A DNA stretch of 64,000 nt from Setaria digitata. Taxonomy: Eukaryota; Nematoda; Chromadorea; Rhabditida; Setariidae. Location of the stretch: positions 117,426-181,425 of the forward strand of contig RCAB01000089.1 of the NCBI GenBank assembly GCA_003640385.1, in the 5' to 3' direction. Below the pieces are notes generated by a model. That model did not search any database. It worked only from the letters and a program-made list of their open reading frames with translations, and was not told the origin of the DNA. The stretch's first letter is position 1. Every line of letters starts with the position of its first letter. Below are positions 36,701-50,800 of the stretch, one piece after another. Both the position numbers and the translations under genes were made by a program.

Positions 36701-39700
36701 AAAAATCATCAGCCTTATAACAGGGACTGAAGGTAATATTGGAATATTTAACCGATTTTGTTAGTGTGATAAGAGTTCACTCTTTCCTTGCAGGACAGTT
36801 ATCCAAGTTGGGTAAATCACAGTTGCGCTATCGATCTATTCCAGTGATTCTCTGTAACCTGTTAGTATGTTTTGTGAATTATTCAAATGCAGATAATATC
36901 TTTTCTCTTCATTCGTTAAAAATAAAACTCACGAACCTTCTTGTTCTCAGTTAATTTTCCTACTTACCAAGAGGATAAGGAATCTAAACTTTGAGAACAT
37001 CTTAACTTCGTTATTTACAAATTTTCCCTCTCTTTTATGTGCTGTAGCAAATGAAAATTTGCCACTTGTTTTAATCAGCTGAATAGGAAGATAAGACGAA
37101 ATAGAAATGCAGCTCTTGTCCTGGTGATTCAAATTTTTGTGTAGTTTATGCTGTTCAAGTTAAAATCTGATATATATTGATTCGTCCAATTTACTTCGTC
37201 CGAAATATATGGAAGCTCGTGATTAAAAGTATTATTCTGAAAACTTTTTCAAAAATCAAAAATGCTGGACCATGATTTGGTAGGTACGGAACAGCAATTT
37301 TTCAAAATATTTTTTCTGAAAGTGCAAGCAAATTAAATTGCAGGGTCAAAATGAATCGTGGAAACAATTCAAAGCTAAAAAGGCAGGATTGACTGCTTTT
37401 TTGGAAACTGGAGGAATTTTTAAAAATGATTCCAAAAAAGTTCTTGAGGGAAAGATAAGATTTGAAAAAATTCTTCATCACTGAATTACCTAGAATGTAA
37501 GGTTCTTTTGGATCTCATGGTATTTCTCAGTTATTTCTTTTGCAAGTTATTAGCAAATTGGAAAATAATTAGATGATGAGAAATACAAGCTATGTTAGCA
37601 ATGAAATCTTCCCTTATTTGTCTTGCATATCCAGAATTTCTTTCCCTTCCGGACACCTTTTTTCTATTAAAGAAAATTTTGTAAAATTCCCGAAGTGTTT
37701 CTTTCGATAAGAAGGCGTGAAAAATCACCAGTATCGTATATCTTTTCCATTATCGTTGCAATTCATATTCGATTTGGATTGTTTAGCTATGATTTTTTTT
37801 TTTTGTATCCTTTCACATTATGCTTCCTTTTCCTGTACTATCTTTGGCTTCACATTTGTGTCCTAGCTAACATAGCTTCAACCTTTCATAATTCCCCCAA
37901 ACTTTTAAGAATTACTTTATCAGAAATAGAACACCTTAATCAAGAATTCTTTCGAGATCACATTTGCCACGTTGATTAATACGAATCTGTTTTCGGCTCT
38001 AACCTTGTTAATCCTACCGGAAATTTACTGTTCAAAGTATGAAACATAGATTGTTGAGTTGATAAGTTCTTAACGTTTTACTTTTTTTAACACTGCATCA
38101 GTCGAAGCAAACTTACTTTTTAATTTATTTTGAAATAGCTTGTGTTCTGACATTTCTGAACTTCGTATCCAGTTTATAAATCTTTCACATGATATTTCGT
38201 GCTTGAGTTTTGTTATAGTGAAAATGGTCGTATCATTGTAAACTGTTTAGTAGAAAACTGGTCATTTCATTGATCATATGTTGCCACGATGGGACAGTGA
38301 ACCAGTTGTTAGCAAAAGAATGTTGCAATGATAACGTATGAGTTATCAGAAGGACCTTTATTAAGGCAACAGAATGGCAGGCTTGCATAAGCTGAGAAGT
38401 CTATCTGTCTTACAGAAAATAGTGTCTTACTTGAAACAAGTCCTATCGATTGTTGCAAACTGATCACTACCGTCCGATCTTCATTTCAAAGAACATGCTG
38501 TAGCCGACATTGTCACTTATCGGCCAAAGTATAATTTGTCTTCTCTCTCAACTGTTGTTTGCTAATCTTCCCGAGTGATACTGTTCCGGCGGGCATTCTG
38601 TTTCTTCACAGTCACCAGCCATTCCTCCTTTCGAATTATTTGATTTTCCTCCTTCTCCTCCTGATATCTGTTCTCTCGCCCTGTTTTTTTGGTACAACAT
38701 TTGTTTCTTTTACGAGACTTTCATGTGAGCCTAGGGCCTTGAATTGGCCGCACTTCTGGTGGCTAAAGTTCACTCGTTTTTGTTCGCGACAGCAGAGACT
38801 CTGAAATTCCAAACTGTAGCGGGATGCAGTGTTTGAAGCATGCAGTCAGTGTTAACTTGTAATCTGTAACAATTTAAATAGTTCCCTAAATTCTTTCATT
38901 CCGTTATGATATATTATGCCTCAGAATCTTCTTTTGAGCTGACATTTGCAACCTTTTGATTCCATTTACCAAATTTCAATTCCCCTCTTCCTTTATTCGT
39001 TAATAGATGAAAATGGGAGAGATTCGTTGGACAGTATCATTTTCTTCCACTCTTTTGTTTTCGGAATGGTGAAATGCAGTTGTCTTTTCCTGCATGTTTT
39101 TGCAAAATTCACTGTGACAAAAAGTAGTTAGAAGAGTGAATAACTTTCACTTTCAAATTTCTGTGTATTTACTGCAACAGCTTATTATAATTTCATTGGG
39201 AAGAAAATCTTGTGATTTTATGTAGTAGGTATGAGGGGAATGGAGTAGATGACATATTTATGAGAAAGGTGTAGAACCCAAATGAAAAAATGACATCGCC
39301 TATTGCTTGTCAGGTATTGTGGGAACGTTGTTTGTCCTCAGTTCAAGAGCTAGTGATCGGTGTGCAAAATGAAGTGGAATCTTGATCCGTCGAATAAGGC
39401 TCAATACCTAATGGATTGCACAGTGTTTTGTTTCTCCGTTCTCTGTTGAGTATTTATCAAATTGAAGACTTATAATTTCAAATTCAATTCAAACTTAATA
39501 AAATGTAAAGCATTAAATGAATTTTGTGGATATTCAACTTGACGAAGTGCTGGGGGATATTGCAGTATCGCCTGGATTTTCTAAATATTTGACTCTATTC
39601 TTATCAGTGATTTTTGCTTTATTTTTACGGATTCTATAGTGCTTCAATATCAGCTATGTACTCAACCAGAAATTAAAATGCCATATGCGTAAACTCGAAA

Positions 39701-41820
39701 GACGAAGTTTCCTGTATTTGCTAAAGTCGGATTGCTGTCACATGACTCTGTGCAAAACAGGCAAATACTGAACGAATAGATACAATGTACAGTAAATTAT
39801 CAGCAGAATGTGCAGTCTTGTTACATAAAATCTTTTGTAGTCTTAAGCCAGTTGTGATTACTACTAATTAGGCTGAAATATTGTCACCCCATGTATTATT
39901 ATTTCAACATTAATTTGTTACTTCTTTTAACAAAAATAAGAAGCGAGCATTTAAATAAATTCTTGATTTTGGCGAATGTCGTTGGTGCATATGGTCTGCC
40001 AATAAATGTATCATTGGCGATCAAGTTGTTACAGTTTTGGTGCAATTGCCTGATTGACTGTTATCCACCCTATTTTTGTTTGAAGAGATTTCTTGGATGT
40101 CAGTTAAGTTATCCTTAGAAAAATCATCCCGAATAAATTTCCAATTATGGATCCTCTTTTTATGAGCAGAACATAGGTTTCAAGTGTTGTCCGTTACAGT
40201 TTGTGGTTTGGAGAAGGATCACTACTGAGGGGATAGTGTGTTGTGATTGAACGACGGAAAATAAGTTGGCTATTTGTGATAACGGGCTTTTCTCAAGTTA
40301 TCCGTCACTATAAAGAAAAAGCAGAATTTTAGGGATTCAGCTGACGTCCGTCAAAAGGTCGAGAAAATATCTGGATTTGATCATATAATTTTTTACTTTC
40401 AGAAATAAGTCCCTTCCCTGTTTAATGAACAATGAGATGCTTTATAATCATTTCACAGAATGTTGTGCACAGAGCATAAATTGTATCCTCTAAAAGTATC
40501 TTCAGCAATGTAATGAATATTTTTGACAGCTAATGAGAGAAAATCAAAATTTGCTCGTTGTATGTATTGGACTGGGCAATTGGTATCAGTCACATCAGAA
40601 AGTGTCTAACATAGTTCCACTACTTCTCATGCTTAAATTATTCATAATTACAAACTTGAACGGTAATGATTCATTTCGAAACTATTAATTCAATCCCAGA
40701 TTTATTTTCACAGTTCTCTCTAGTACTTATTATCAAAATCTGGAACTGCAAATTATTAAGTTTTACTTCTTCGGAACCATAACTGAGATATTTTTAATAG
40801 ACCAATTATGCTGTCTATGACAACAGGAGGAGATGTCATTGAGCAGTACAAGGAAATAATTGTTATGTTAAATAAATTAGCAAACAGGTGAGGCGATCAA
40901 TTTTGGAACAGTTTGTCAGAAAAGAAAGAAGCTGAACAGATTAGTGCGCCATTAGAACAGCAAAAATATAGCAGGTGAAAGAGGCGGATTTTCAAACAAT
41001 TTTACTTGATTGGGTCTATCTTAACAGACCAGTCATATTTATTTGTACTGAATTGATGGTGAAAATAAACTCTCGATGTTTTCGTGATAGGAGACACTTT
41101 ACTATCGCTAAAATGGGACTAAACGAGTAGTAGAGAGTGAAGAAAAAAAACAATTTTTTTTTATTAGAAGAGTTGAAGAAAGCGAAATTGTGCTTTCTTT
41201 TTTTCCATCTCATTTTTTAGATTAGTATTCCTCAAATACTTCCTTGTTCATTTCGAACAGTCGTTATCACTAAAGATAATTTTACCTCGCAGTTTATTGT
41301 TATCAGCATTCTCTTTCATATCCTTTCAATGCATCATGTCTGCTGAACTGTTCAGTATTCACTACTTCTCAATAGTGATAATAACAATTAAAAATTAGAC
41401 TTTGAGTAGCAGATGATGAGTAATTGTCACCAGAGTTCCAATTATTTGTCTTTGGTAAAAGAATTTGTGGTATGTCTGTCATCCCATTCGAAATCGATCA
41501 GAGAGTTCTGTTGCAGAAACTTCAGTTTCACTCTTCTTCAGCCTAGCAATTTTCATTGCAGCAATATCACATCGTGCTCTTCTGTGTAATCTAGGATAAA
41601 TTTTGGTGACTGCTTCAGAAGTTGCTAAACATTGGCAACTCTGTACTTCATGAGAAGTTTCTGAAGCTTCCGCTTAACTAATTTCCCCGCTACAACTCTG
41701 GTACACAAGAACACAAATACTCACATTCTGCAGTTGCGCTTTTTTTAGAAGAGGTGTGCAGTCAACAACAAAGTGATCAGTTAAACAAAAGATAGCTCGG
41801 CAGCATCAGGCATCTGAAGA
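33722..41820. other. 8.1 kb region without a supported gene, upstream of the Scribble-type gene
   Basis: No exon chain with conserved motifs or matched splice phases was found on either strand. A pyrimidine-rich, relatively G+C-rich patch at 35890-36420 contains open frames in several phases, as expected from biased composition. A possible in-phase exon with a stop (34287-34349, FDKIVEDALEIDRL) could be a 3' exon of the KICS2-like gene but does not fit its phase. The region probably includes long 5' introns, leader exons or regulatory DNA of the downstream gene. Confidence 0.5.
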
Positions 41821-44800
41821 ATGCCATTTTCCTGCTTACCATTTTTTGCCTGCAATAGGCAGGTAGATATGCTTGATCGCCGACAGTGCAATCTGCAATC
41901 AGTGCCGCATGATATTGACCGAAATGCTCGAACTCTGGAAGAGATGTACCTGGACTGTAATCATATTAAGGATATTGACAAGGTAGCTCTTTTTCTTCTC
42001 TCCCAATGTGAAAATCTTAGCGGTAATACAGGGAAATGTTGAATATCCATTTACAGTAATCGTAATCATATTCATTTCGTTATTATTATGTGTTGAGCGT
42101 TTATCAATAGTAAAACCGTCTTCCTAAAGGATTATTAATTTTTTGATACTTTGAAAGCAGTTAAGTCAAATCAGCTATTGAATGAGCTTAAAACTAGGTA
42201 TGATATTATACTCTCTTATTTCTTTATCTTTTCTGGCTATCAGTACAGTATCAAAAAATCAAGGTTATGCAGAGTTGTTGTATAACAAGGTCGTTCTTAT
42301 TTATCGGATCTGCATAGCCTGAAAATTGTACTATGGATATGTAGAGGAATGTCAAGGTGAACCTAGAAGATACAATTTTTTTTTTTTTTTTGACGTTTTG
42401 AAAGTGGCCACAATTTCTTATAGGTCGCTAAATGTATTAAAATCTAAAATAAAATCTCGATAATTCCAGCCGTTGTTTCGATGTCGAAAATTGAAAATTC
42501 TGAGCTTGAGTGAAAATGAAATTATTCGTTTGCCTTCTGACATTGCTCATCTTACTTATTTGGAGGAACTCAATCTTAAAGGGAATGGTAAGTGCTTCCG
42601 ATTGAGTTTTCTTAAAAAATTGCGAGATAATTTTGATTGAAGGAAACAAATAGGAAAAAAGAAATTGAAAAACTTTAGTTCTACCCTAGCATGTCGTGTT
42701 TTCTTTCCTCCTCCCTCTCTACAAAAATAAATAAATAAAGTAAAATAAAAAGAAAAAAATTTTCTTTTTCTAATGAATTTTGGCTTTTGCAGATGTCTCC
42801 GATCTTCCAGAAGAAATAAGAAACTGCACCCAGTTGAAGATTCTTGATCTTAGCTCGAATCCTATTACAAGGTTGTCTGATTCTAGGATCAGTACGAGAT
42901 TAACCTTGTGTACTTTTGTGTACTTTTATGCATTTTTTTAGAAGTCAACAAAAGGCTCAATTAGAGTTCTTGATCCTGCTTCGGTCCTACTTTCTTGATG
43001 GTGTATGAAGATTTTCTTCTTTCATACTCAGGTTGCTTTCGTTCACATTTGCACTGCAGTAAGCTTTGTCTCTTTTCTTTTCAGACTACCATCAACAATA
43101 ACTCAATTAACATCAATGACAAGTCTCGGTTTGAACGACATTTCACTCACACAAATGCCCCATGATATCGGACTACTGCGGAATTTGCGATCTTTAGAAG
43201 TTCGCGAAAATCTGCTGCGAACAATACCTCCATCGATAAGCCAATTAAATCAGCTACGAAGGCTAGATCTTGGCCATAATGAACTCGATGATTTGGTTAG
43301 CTCTATTCATTTTGAATCTGTCATTTATTCTTTAATTCGTTTAAGTTGACTTCTGCATCAGCTCTATCGAGAAGTTGCGGCGGTCAAATGCTTCACAAAT
43401 TGAGAACTTTTACTTTTACTTTGCTCTCATTTTAATATGCTATATATGACTAATAATTTCAGCCAAATGAAATAGGTATGTTGGAAAATTTGGAAGAATT
43501 ATATGTGGATCAGAATGATTTAGAAACCCTTCCCGAAACAATTGTTCAGTGCCGTTCTTTGGAACAATTAGATGTTTCCGAAAATAAGTTAATGGTGTTG
43601 CCAGATGAGATTGGAGATTTGGAAAAGCTAGATGATCTTACTGTTGCCCAAAACTGTCTGCAAGTGTTGCCGAGCTCGATTGGTTGGTTTTGCATATCTC
43701 TTTTCTAATTTTGGGAATTGCTTGAAGGAATGTTATTTTAAATTGCTTTTATCAGTGGCTTTTTCTTAGAGAGACAGATAATATGTTGTAATTTTCCAAT
43801 GTTATTTGGATATTATTCGGACATTACCTAAATGCAAGTCGAAATGCACCGACAAAAGGTTTTTTTAATGTCAATTACATTTCGTTTTAGAAATCGTTCG
43901 ACAGCGATTATTTGTGACTACCATTCCTTTCTCAGTGCTTCTTACTAATGTTATCTTTCCTTAATTAAGGGCGCTTGAAAAGACTGTCGATGCTGAAAGC
44001 AGATCGTAACGCAATTACACAATTAACGCCTGCTATTGGCAGCTGTCATGCATTAACAGAAATCTATTTAACTGAAAATTTCCTTACAGTAAGTCTTCAA
44101 TTTAATATCGTTCTAGGTGTGTGGTGAAAGGTAAACTCAGTTTTAATAACCTGATTAATAAAAATTAGTTGTGAAATCAGGTTCAAATAGTTAAACCTTT
44201 CAATTATATATTTAACGATAGTGAAAGAAAAGTGTGTTAGTAACTTCTTGAAATCATTTTCTAGAAAAATTGAATAGGACATTAGAGATCCGTGTTGATT
44301 GTCGTTTTTAGATAGTAAGTTCAATGAATTTCAGGAAATTCCTAGTTCACTAGGTAATTTGAAGAGCTTACGAACACTTAATTTGGATAAAAATCAGTTG
44401 AAGGAACTTCCTCCTACGGTTAGTGTTACCACGTGTAGAAGATTTGGTGTTGTTGACCTTTAACAGGCTTGATGCTGTCTGCTTTTAATGCATTTGATTT
44501 TTCTTGTTTTTTTTTTTTCTTTTTTTTTTTGTTCAATTTTAAAAAAGCTCTAGTCAAAAATAGACTTGAAAAACAAGAATCTGACTTCCAGTGTGTCCTA
44601 AACCACCATTTGCAGATTGGCGGCTGTTCATCACTATCAGTCCTTTCACTTCGTGATAATTTACTAGACCACCTTCCACTTGAAATTGGACGACTTGAAA
44701 ACCTTCGAGTACTGGATGTTTGCAACAATCGTTTGAATTACTTACCATTTACAGTAAATGTTCTTTTCAAGTTAAGGGCCTTGTGGTTGTCTGAAAATCA

Positions 44801-47800
44801 GGTAGAGTGGTTTTAGACGCATTATCCCAAATTATTTGCTTCAGATTACGTGTAGCATCTGAAATATCATTTCGTCATTAAAGTTGCTATGTTGCAGTAG
44901 AACAAACTTTAGCTTTTAGCTTTCCTAAAGTTTCGAACTTGTTGATTTTTTACTAATCTCTAGATACAGTTTGTTAAGAATTTGTTATATTGTACACTTA
45001 GATATCAGTAACGGATCCTTGCTCGATTTTGGAAATATTTTCGTTTCTTTCATTATTATTTTAATTTTAGTCACAAGCAATGCTGAAATTACAAACAGAG
45101 CAGGACCCAAGGACAGGAATTAAAGTTTTAACGTGTTATCTTTTGCCGCAAAGCAATTCGCAACTTGGTATATGGTTTTGTATTATTTTTAATTTTTTCC
45201 ATCTCATTTTGATCTGGAATTTCTTTATTTCCTCCAAGGACTTGTTAAGCATCTGAAATATCATTTCGTCATTAAAGTTGCTATGTTGCAGTAGAACAAA
45301 CTCCACCAAGCCGTTCTTTCATCGGTGGTCCAAAAGTACATTTTGGTAGTGATCTGGAAGAAACACATGAAGATGAAGAGGGCGAAGTGGGACAGTTTTC
45401 GAGACATGACACTCCACATCCAAAGCCGCATACTCATGCACCAAAGTTCAAAAAACAGTCTATCGATGGTCACATCATTCATCATGACGATGACGTAAGT
45501 TGCATATCTTAGACTTTTTTTTGGTAGTTCACTAAACGAATATACCAATATCCAAGAGGTTTGCAGAACTACTATCTATTCCAGAGGTTATGGTAAGTGA
45601 ATAATCAATGTCAAGCAAGTTTCCAGCAGGTTAGTGTAGAATAGTTTCTCAGAATTTTTAGGTTAAAAGGGAACTTGCAAATTTTAGGGAACTTGAACCA
45701 CATTTTTTTTCAGGAATTATAACAGTACATTGCTTACAAAAACCCATCAGAGGTTTGCGTACGCTATTTTCCTAGCGACAAGTTTTGTTGCTTACTGTTT
45801 TCTTTGCACTGCTAAAGAGCTTTCGTGCCGTTATGCTTAATGAAATTTATAGGAATTTTTTTTATCTAACGGCCTTTTTGCAATATAACGTATGAGTTAA
45901 CGAATAAGTGATAGTTCCAATGATTTTCTTTTCGTTTTACGCTAATTTATTGATCTCATCCGGGACACGCGCTAAACTGAAATGATTCTACCGTTGATCT
46001 CATTTACCAAGTTCATTTTTAATATATCAGAATAGAGTGAGACTATATGTATTGCATGTTCTTGGTGTTTTATTAACTCAATTTGTAATCGTCAGTTATT
46101 TTTGGTTTAAATAATTGTTGCTTTTTTTTTTTTCAGCAGTCCACAAAACCACCAGTGCTGACATTGAATTCCGGCCGAAAACGTAGTCCTGATGAAGGTT
46201 CACCTCGTGCAGTTTCCCCAGCTGCAGCAACAACAAGTCAAGTCGCTTCACTTCGAAGTGCGTTGAAACATCCACCTGTGCTACCATCTGCCGCTAATTT
46301 TGATCACAGTGTAAGCTTCAGTCTTGCATATTTTTCTTATATTTTCATATTGCATCAGTTTTTATAATAGAGATAACAACTGTATTGGTCCCTTCCTTTT
46401 AATTGAATATTCTGAGATTTCCTTTTGTTATCTAATCTAATGTAGTATAAAGCGACATGCAGAATTTTTCACACGCTGCGTTTGATATCATTAAAGTTAA
46501 CTACACGATTTGAATGTCGAACTTCCTTTGTGCAGTTGGTTTATAGTTGTGATCGATGTGCTTTCGGATTTATTGCAGGAATTCATTTATTTTTTTTATG
46601 AAGGAGTATTATACATACAACTGATTTTGTTGAAGCTCACATTTCACCCTTGAATGAACAATTATGTAGATGCTAAAAGATGGCTCTGGTGGAGAATTTT
46701 TCCGAGATAGAAGGAAATATTGGTTATGAGGGGACTTTGATGTTTGCATCGGAAGTTAGAGCCGTTGAGATGTATGACCGAGACAGACAAATACACCAAT
46801 CCATAAGTATATAATTAATTCTGTTCGAATGTACTAAAGGGTTATTTTTGCTGGTGCCATTAGCTCGCGCTGTACATTTTTTTTCNGAGTGACTGATCGA
46901 TGTGCTTTCGGATTTATTGCAGGAATTCATTTATTTTTTTTATGAAGGAGTATTATACATACAACTGATTTTGTTGAAGCTCACATTTCACCCTTGAATG
47001 AACAATTATGTAGATGCTAAAAGATGGCTCTGGTGGAGAATTTTTCCGAGATAGAAGGAAATATTGGTTATGAGGGGACTTTGATGTTTGCATCGGAAGT
47101 TAGAGCCGTTGAGATGTATGACCGAGACAGACAAATACACCAATCCATAAGTATATAATTAATTCTGTTCGAATGTACTAAAGGGTTATTTTTGCTGGTG
47201 CCATTAGCTCGCGCTGTACATTTTTTTTCTATGGTTTTTCGATGGCTACTTTCTTTTTTGTCTTTCTTATTTCTGCATATTAGGTCGCCGAGTAGTATTG
47301 ATATCGAAATATTTTTCAGAAGTTCTCAAAAACCTGAATTATTTGGTTATACCACATGTGCAAGCAAGTGATGCATGAAAATATAATTGTTGTGGGTGTG
47401 TGCGTATCTGTGCGACTTTCCATCTGTCTCTTAAAACAAAATTTTGGATTTCTAAGTTCAGGGGGAAAATCACTTTTCTTTCTTAAAAATTTAGCGAAAA
47501 GCACAATAAACGAAATATCCTGGATAAATCTCAAGAGAAATACTTTCACTTTTATTGGGAAATACAACTTTTCTTAAATTTGATAGGTGGTATTGTGGAG
47601 TTTTTTATTCTAAAAAGTTGCCTAAATATCTGAAGTATTAAAAGTCCTAGGTAAAACGAAATGTTAGCAAAAGTCCACACTAATTAAGTTTTCTTTTTTT
47701 TTTTTTTTGTAAGTAGGTGTATTATCCCATAATTGGTTCATTATGGAAAATTGGTAAAATTCCTTTTTGAGGGTGGTTCTTCTCTGTTATTATAAAATTG

Positions 47801-50800
47801 TAGGTTTATTTCACTTCGATTATATGTCATTCGAAGTTTGTTTATGATGTATCTTAAGCAACAAAAGAGTTTTAATGATCATAATTTCAAAGTTTCTGCT
47901 GAAATCCAAACTTATAATTAATGAGAGCACATATTCTGGCATGCTTATGTTTTCACTTTAATGCACAATGTTGCCAATATTTCGAATCATTTAATTGCTT
48001 TCATTATTTTCAGGCTGAGCGCATAATAGATCAGAAGCAGAAGTTATCACCTGGTGTTGAAATTTTGAACATAAAAATTCGACGGGATGCGAATGGAGGT
48101 CTGGGCCTATCCATTGCTGGTGGTTTAGAATCGACACCCTACAAGGTTATTTTGGAAAAAAATGGCTCACAGAAGTGGTCTTTATTATAAGGCTGAAAAG
48201 CAGTAAAAACTCTATCGAAGGGTTCATAGTTTACCATTCCAGGATGACGACACTGGTTTATTCGTTTCGAAACTTGCAGATGGTGGTCCGGCAATTAATG
48301 CTGGACTTCGAGTTGGCGATAAATTGCTTCGTGTTAATAAAACAGACGTGGTTAATGTACGCCATCAGGCATGTTTCCTTATTTCCCATTTTGGTTATGA
48401 AACTTCGTTTTCCCTTAATTTATCTTGTTGATAAACCAGTTATTTCAAATAAAATTGACTTCACCAGACAATTTATTCTATAACTGGTGTTACAGGTGGC
48501 AGTGGCATCAATGCAGGATGCTCGAGATGTCATAGAATTAACGGTTTTGCGTGATTCGGCTGAAGCTCCGTCCGTCTATAATGCTTCCAGTGGTTATGTT
48601 GTAGGGAGTTTTGATTTTTGAAATTCGAATTTAGTTTTTTTATTCAAGTTTTCCATACTGTTTTATTGCATTCAGGTGAGGATTTGAGTGGAAAGTTAGA
48701 TATCATTTCAGACTTCTCCAAATCAGAGCGTGGATAATTCGTTTGTTTCGGAATCAGTTGAGGCGTCTTCATCAGTGACAAAGGAGACGATTTCAACAAC
48801 AATTCGGCGGGATGCTAATGGTTTGCCAGGTTTCAGTGTTGCCGGTGGTATGGGTGACATCATAGTGATATCATCTATCGCTCCTGGTGGTGCAGCTGAA
48901 AGAGATGGCAAGTTGCGCGTTGGTGATCGTGTCCTTTCGGTAAAGTTTTTTTCCAAAACAATTTCTTATTTTTGCTGACAAGTGTAAATTGGGAACATTT
49001 TCAAATTTTTAAGCTATTCCTTCGATTCATTTAATTTATGTTTAATTTAGATAAATGGCACAAATATGAGAGGTGCACGGCATGATCAAGCAGTGGCGTT
49101 ATTGACAGGGCATACTGGCAGTGATATATATCTGGTAGTGCAGAGGGATCGAGGAAATCAAAGCCTTTCTATATCGCCCCCCTCACCAAGGTTGTTACTT
49201 TCTAAAATATATACATCCTATATATATAGAGAGAGAGAGAGAGAAAAAAAAAAATGTTAAATATTGATCTTATTACTATCCAGTTTTTCATTTTCTTAAA
49301 TGAACTTAAAAAATGAAGTGAAATTATGAAATGACGTTTAAGTTTATCTTCAACAAAAATGCACACTGTTGGACGGATATCGCCACTAAAGAAGTATGGC
49401 TTCGGAGATTCTTCATGGGATGGTAAAACTGAGGTTATTTTTGAAGTCATTGCAAATACCATATAAAATACATCCTTTCCACGTAATGTGTATTGTGCTT
49501 TGCAGGTTATTGTCGTACTTTCACATTTTTAAATTTTAGATTACATGAGCATAAATATTATTAAAGTGTTCAATTTTTGTTGAAGTGATATTTATAGTTT
49601 CGTCCCTTACATGCAGAAGTCCTTTTTATCATGATTAAAAATTATAATAAGAATCAGGAAGAATGAACGAACACTCGCTTTTGATGGTTATGTCGGAAAG
49701 TTCATATTTATATTATCTGTATGGTATCACAGTCGTTTTCTCAGTCATATAAAATAAGCTTTGCAGGAGGTAGAACTTGTACGTGAAAATCATTCGCTGG
49801 GTTTGTCGATTGTTGGTGGCTGTGACCATTCTTCTCATCCATTTGGTATTAATGCACCTGGTGTATTCATTTCAAAAATAACACCAAACTCACCTGCAGG
49901 TCGTTCTCAAAGATTGCGTATTGGGGACAGGATATTATCGGTGAACAATATTAACATTCGTACAGCAAAGCATCAGACAGCAGTTGAGGTATTTAGTCAT
50001 TTATTATGCGCAGTTGTTTTTCTTTGCTAAAACTTTTCTTATGTTTCTTATGTCAAAGTGTCCATTACTTTTTAAAAAACTGGTTTTTTAAAACTTTTCA
50101 AAAATGATGGTTAAAACCTCTCGATATCAGTAATCACAGTTGTTACGATGATTGCTTATCGACACTGCAATCGTATTTGAAAAAAAATTTCCCAGTTAGT
50201 TTTTTCATGCTCCATATTTTAGGCCTTGAAGCAAAGCGACAGAACAGTTCATTTATTAGTCATACATGAGCCACAACCACCAGGGTTAAGGGAAGTGACA
50301 ATCAAGCGAAACGTTGGCGAAGCGTTAGGACTAAATATTTGTGGCGGTATTGGTAGCCCACCGGCAAATCCTCTTGACAAAACTGATGAAGGCATTTTCA
50401 TCGAAAAAGTTCGTTAAATATGCGACAAAACACAAATGTAATAAAAGAGAAAATATTCATTTCCAAAGGGCTATCATTTCAAATGATAGCCCTTTGGCTG
50501 CTTCTTCTCCAATTCCATCTGTGTCTGTATCTTCTGCTGTGGTTAGTGTTAGTGATTGTATGCGATAAGTACCCTGAACGTTGATGTTCCCTATTTAGGT
50601 GGAGCGAAATGGTCCTGCAGCTGCATCATCGTTAACTGTAGGAACTCGTATTCTAGAGGTTAACGATGAGTCTTTGTTGGGTTGTTCACAGGAAGAGGCA
50701 GCTCGTATTTTGCGTCAGTCTGGTACCACCGTGCGGTTATTAGTGTGTGATGCTTTCTGTGTCCCTTCTGCTGCTGTAAGTTTTATAAAAAAATGTTGAG

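Noticed and set aside
47356..47577. Overlapping frames on both strands in a Scribble intron
   Set aside because: No motif and no matched splice sites; the region is intronic.
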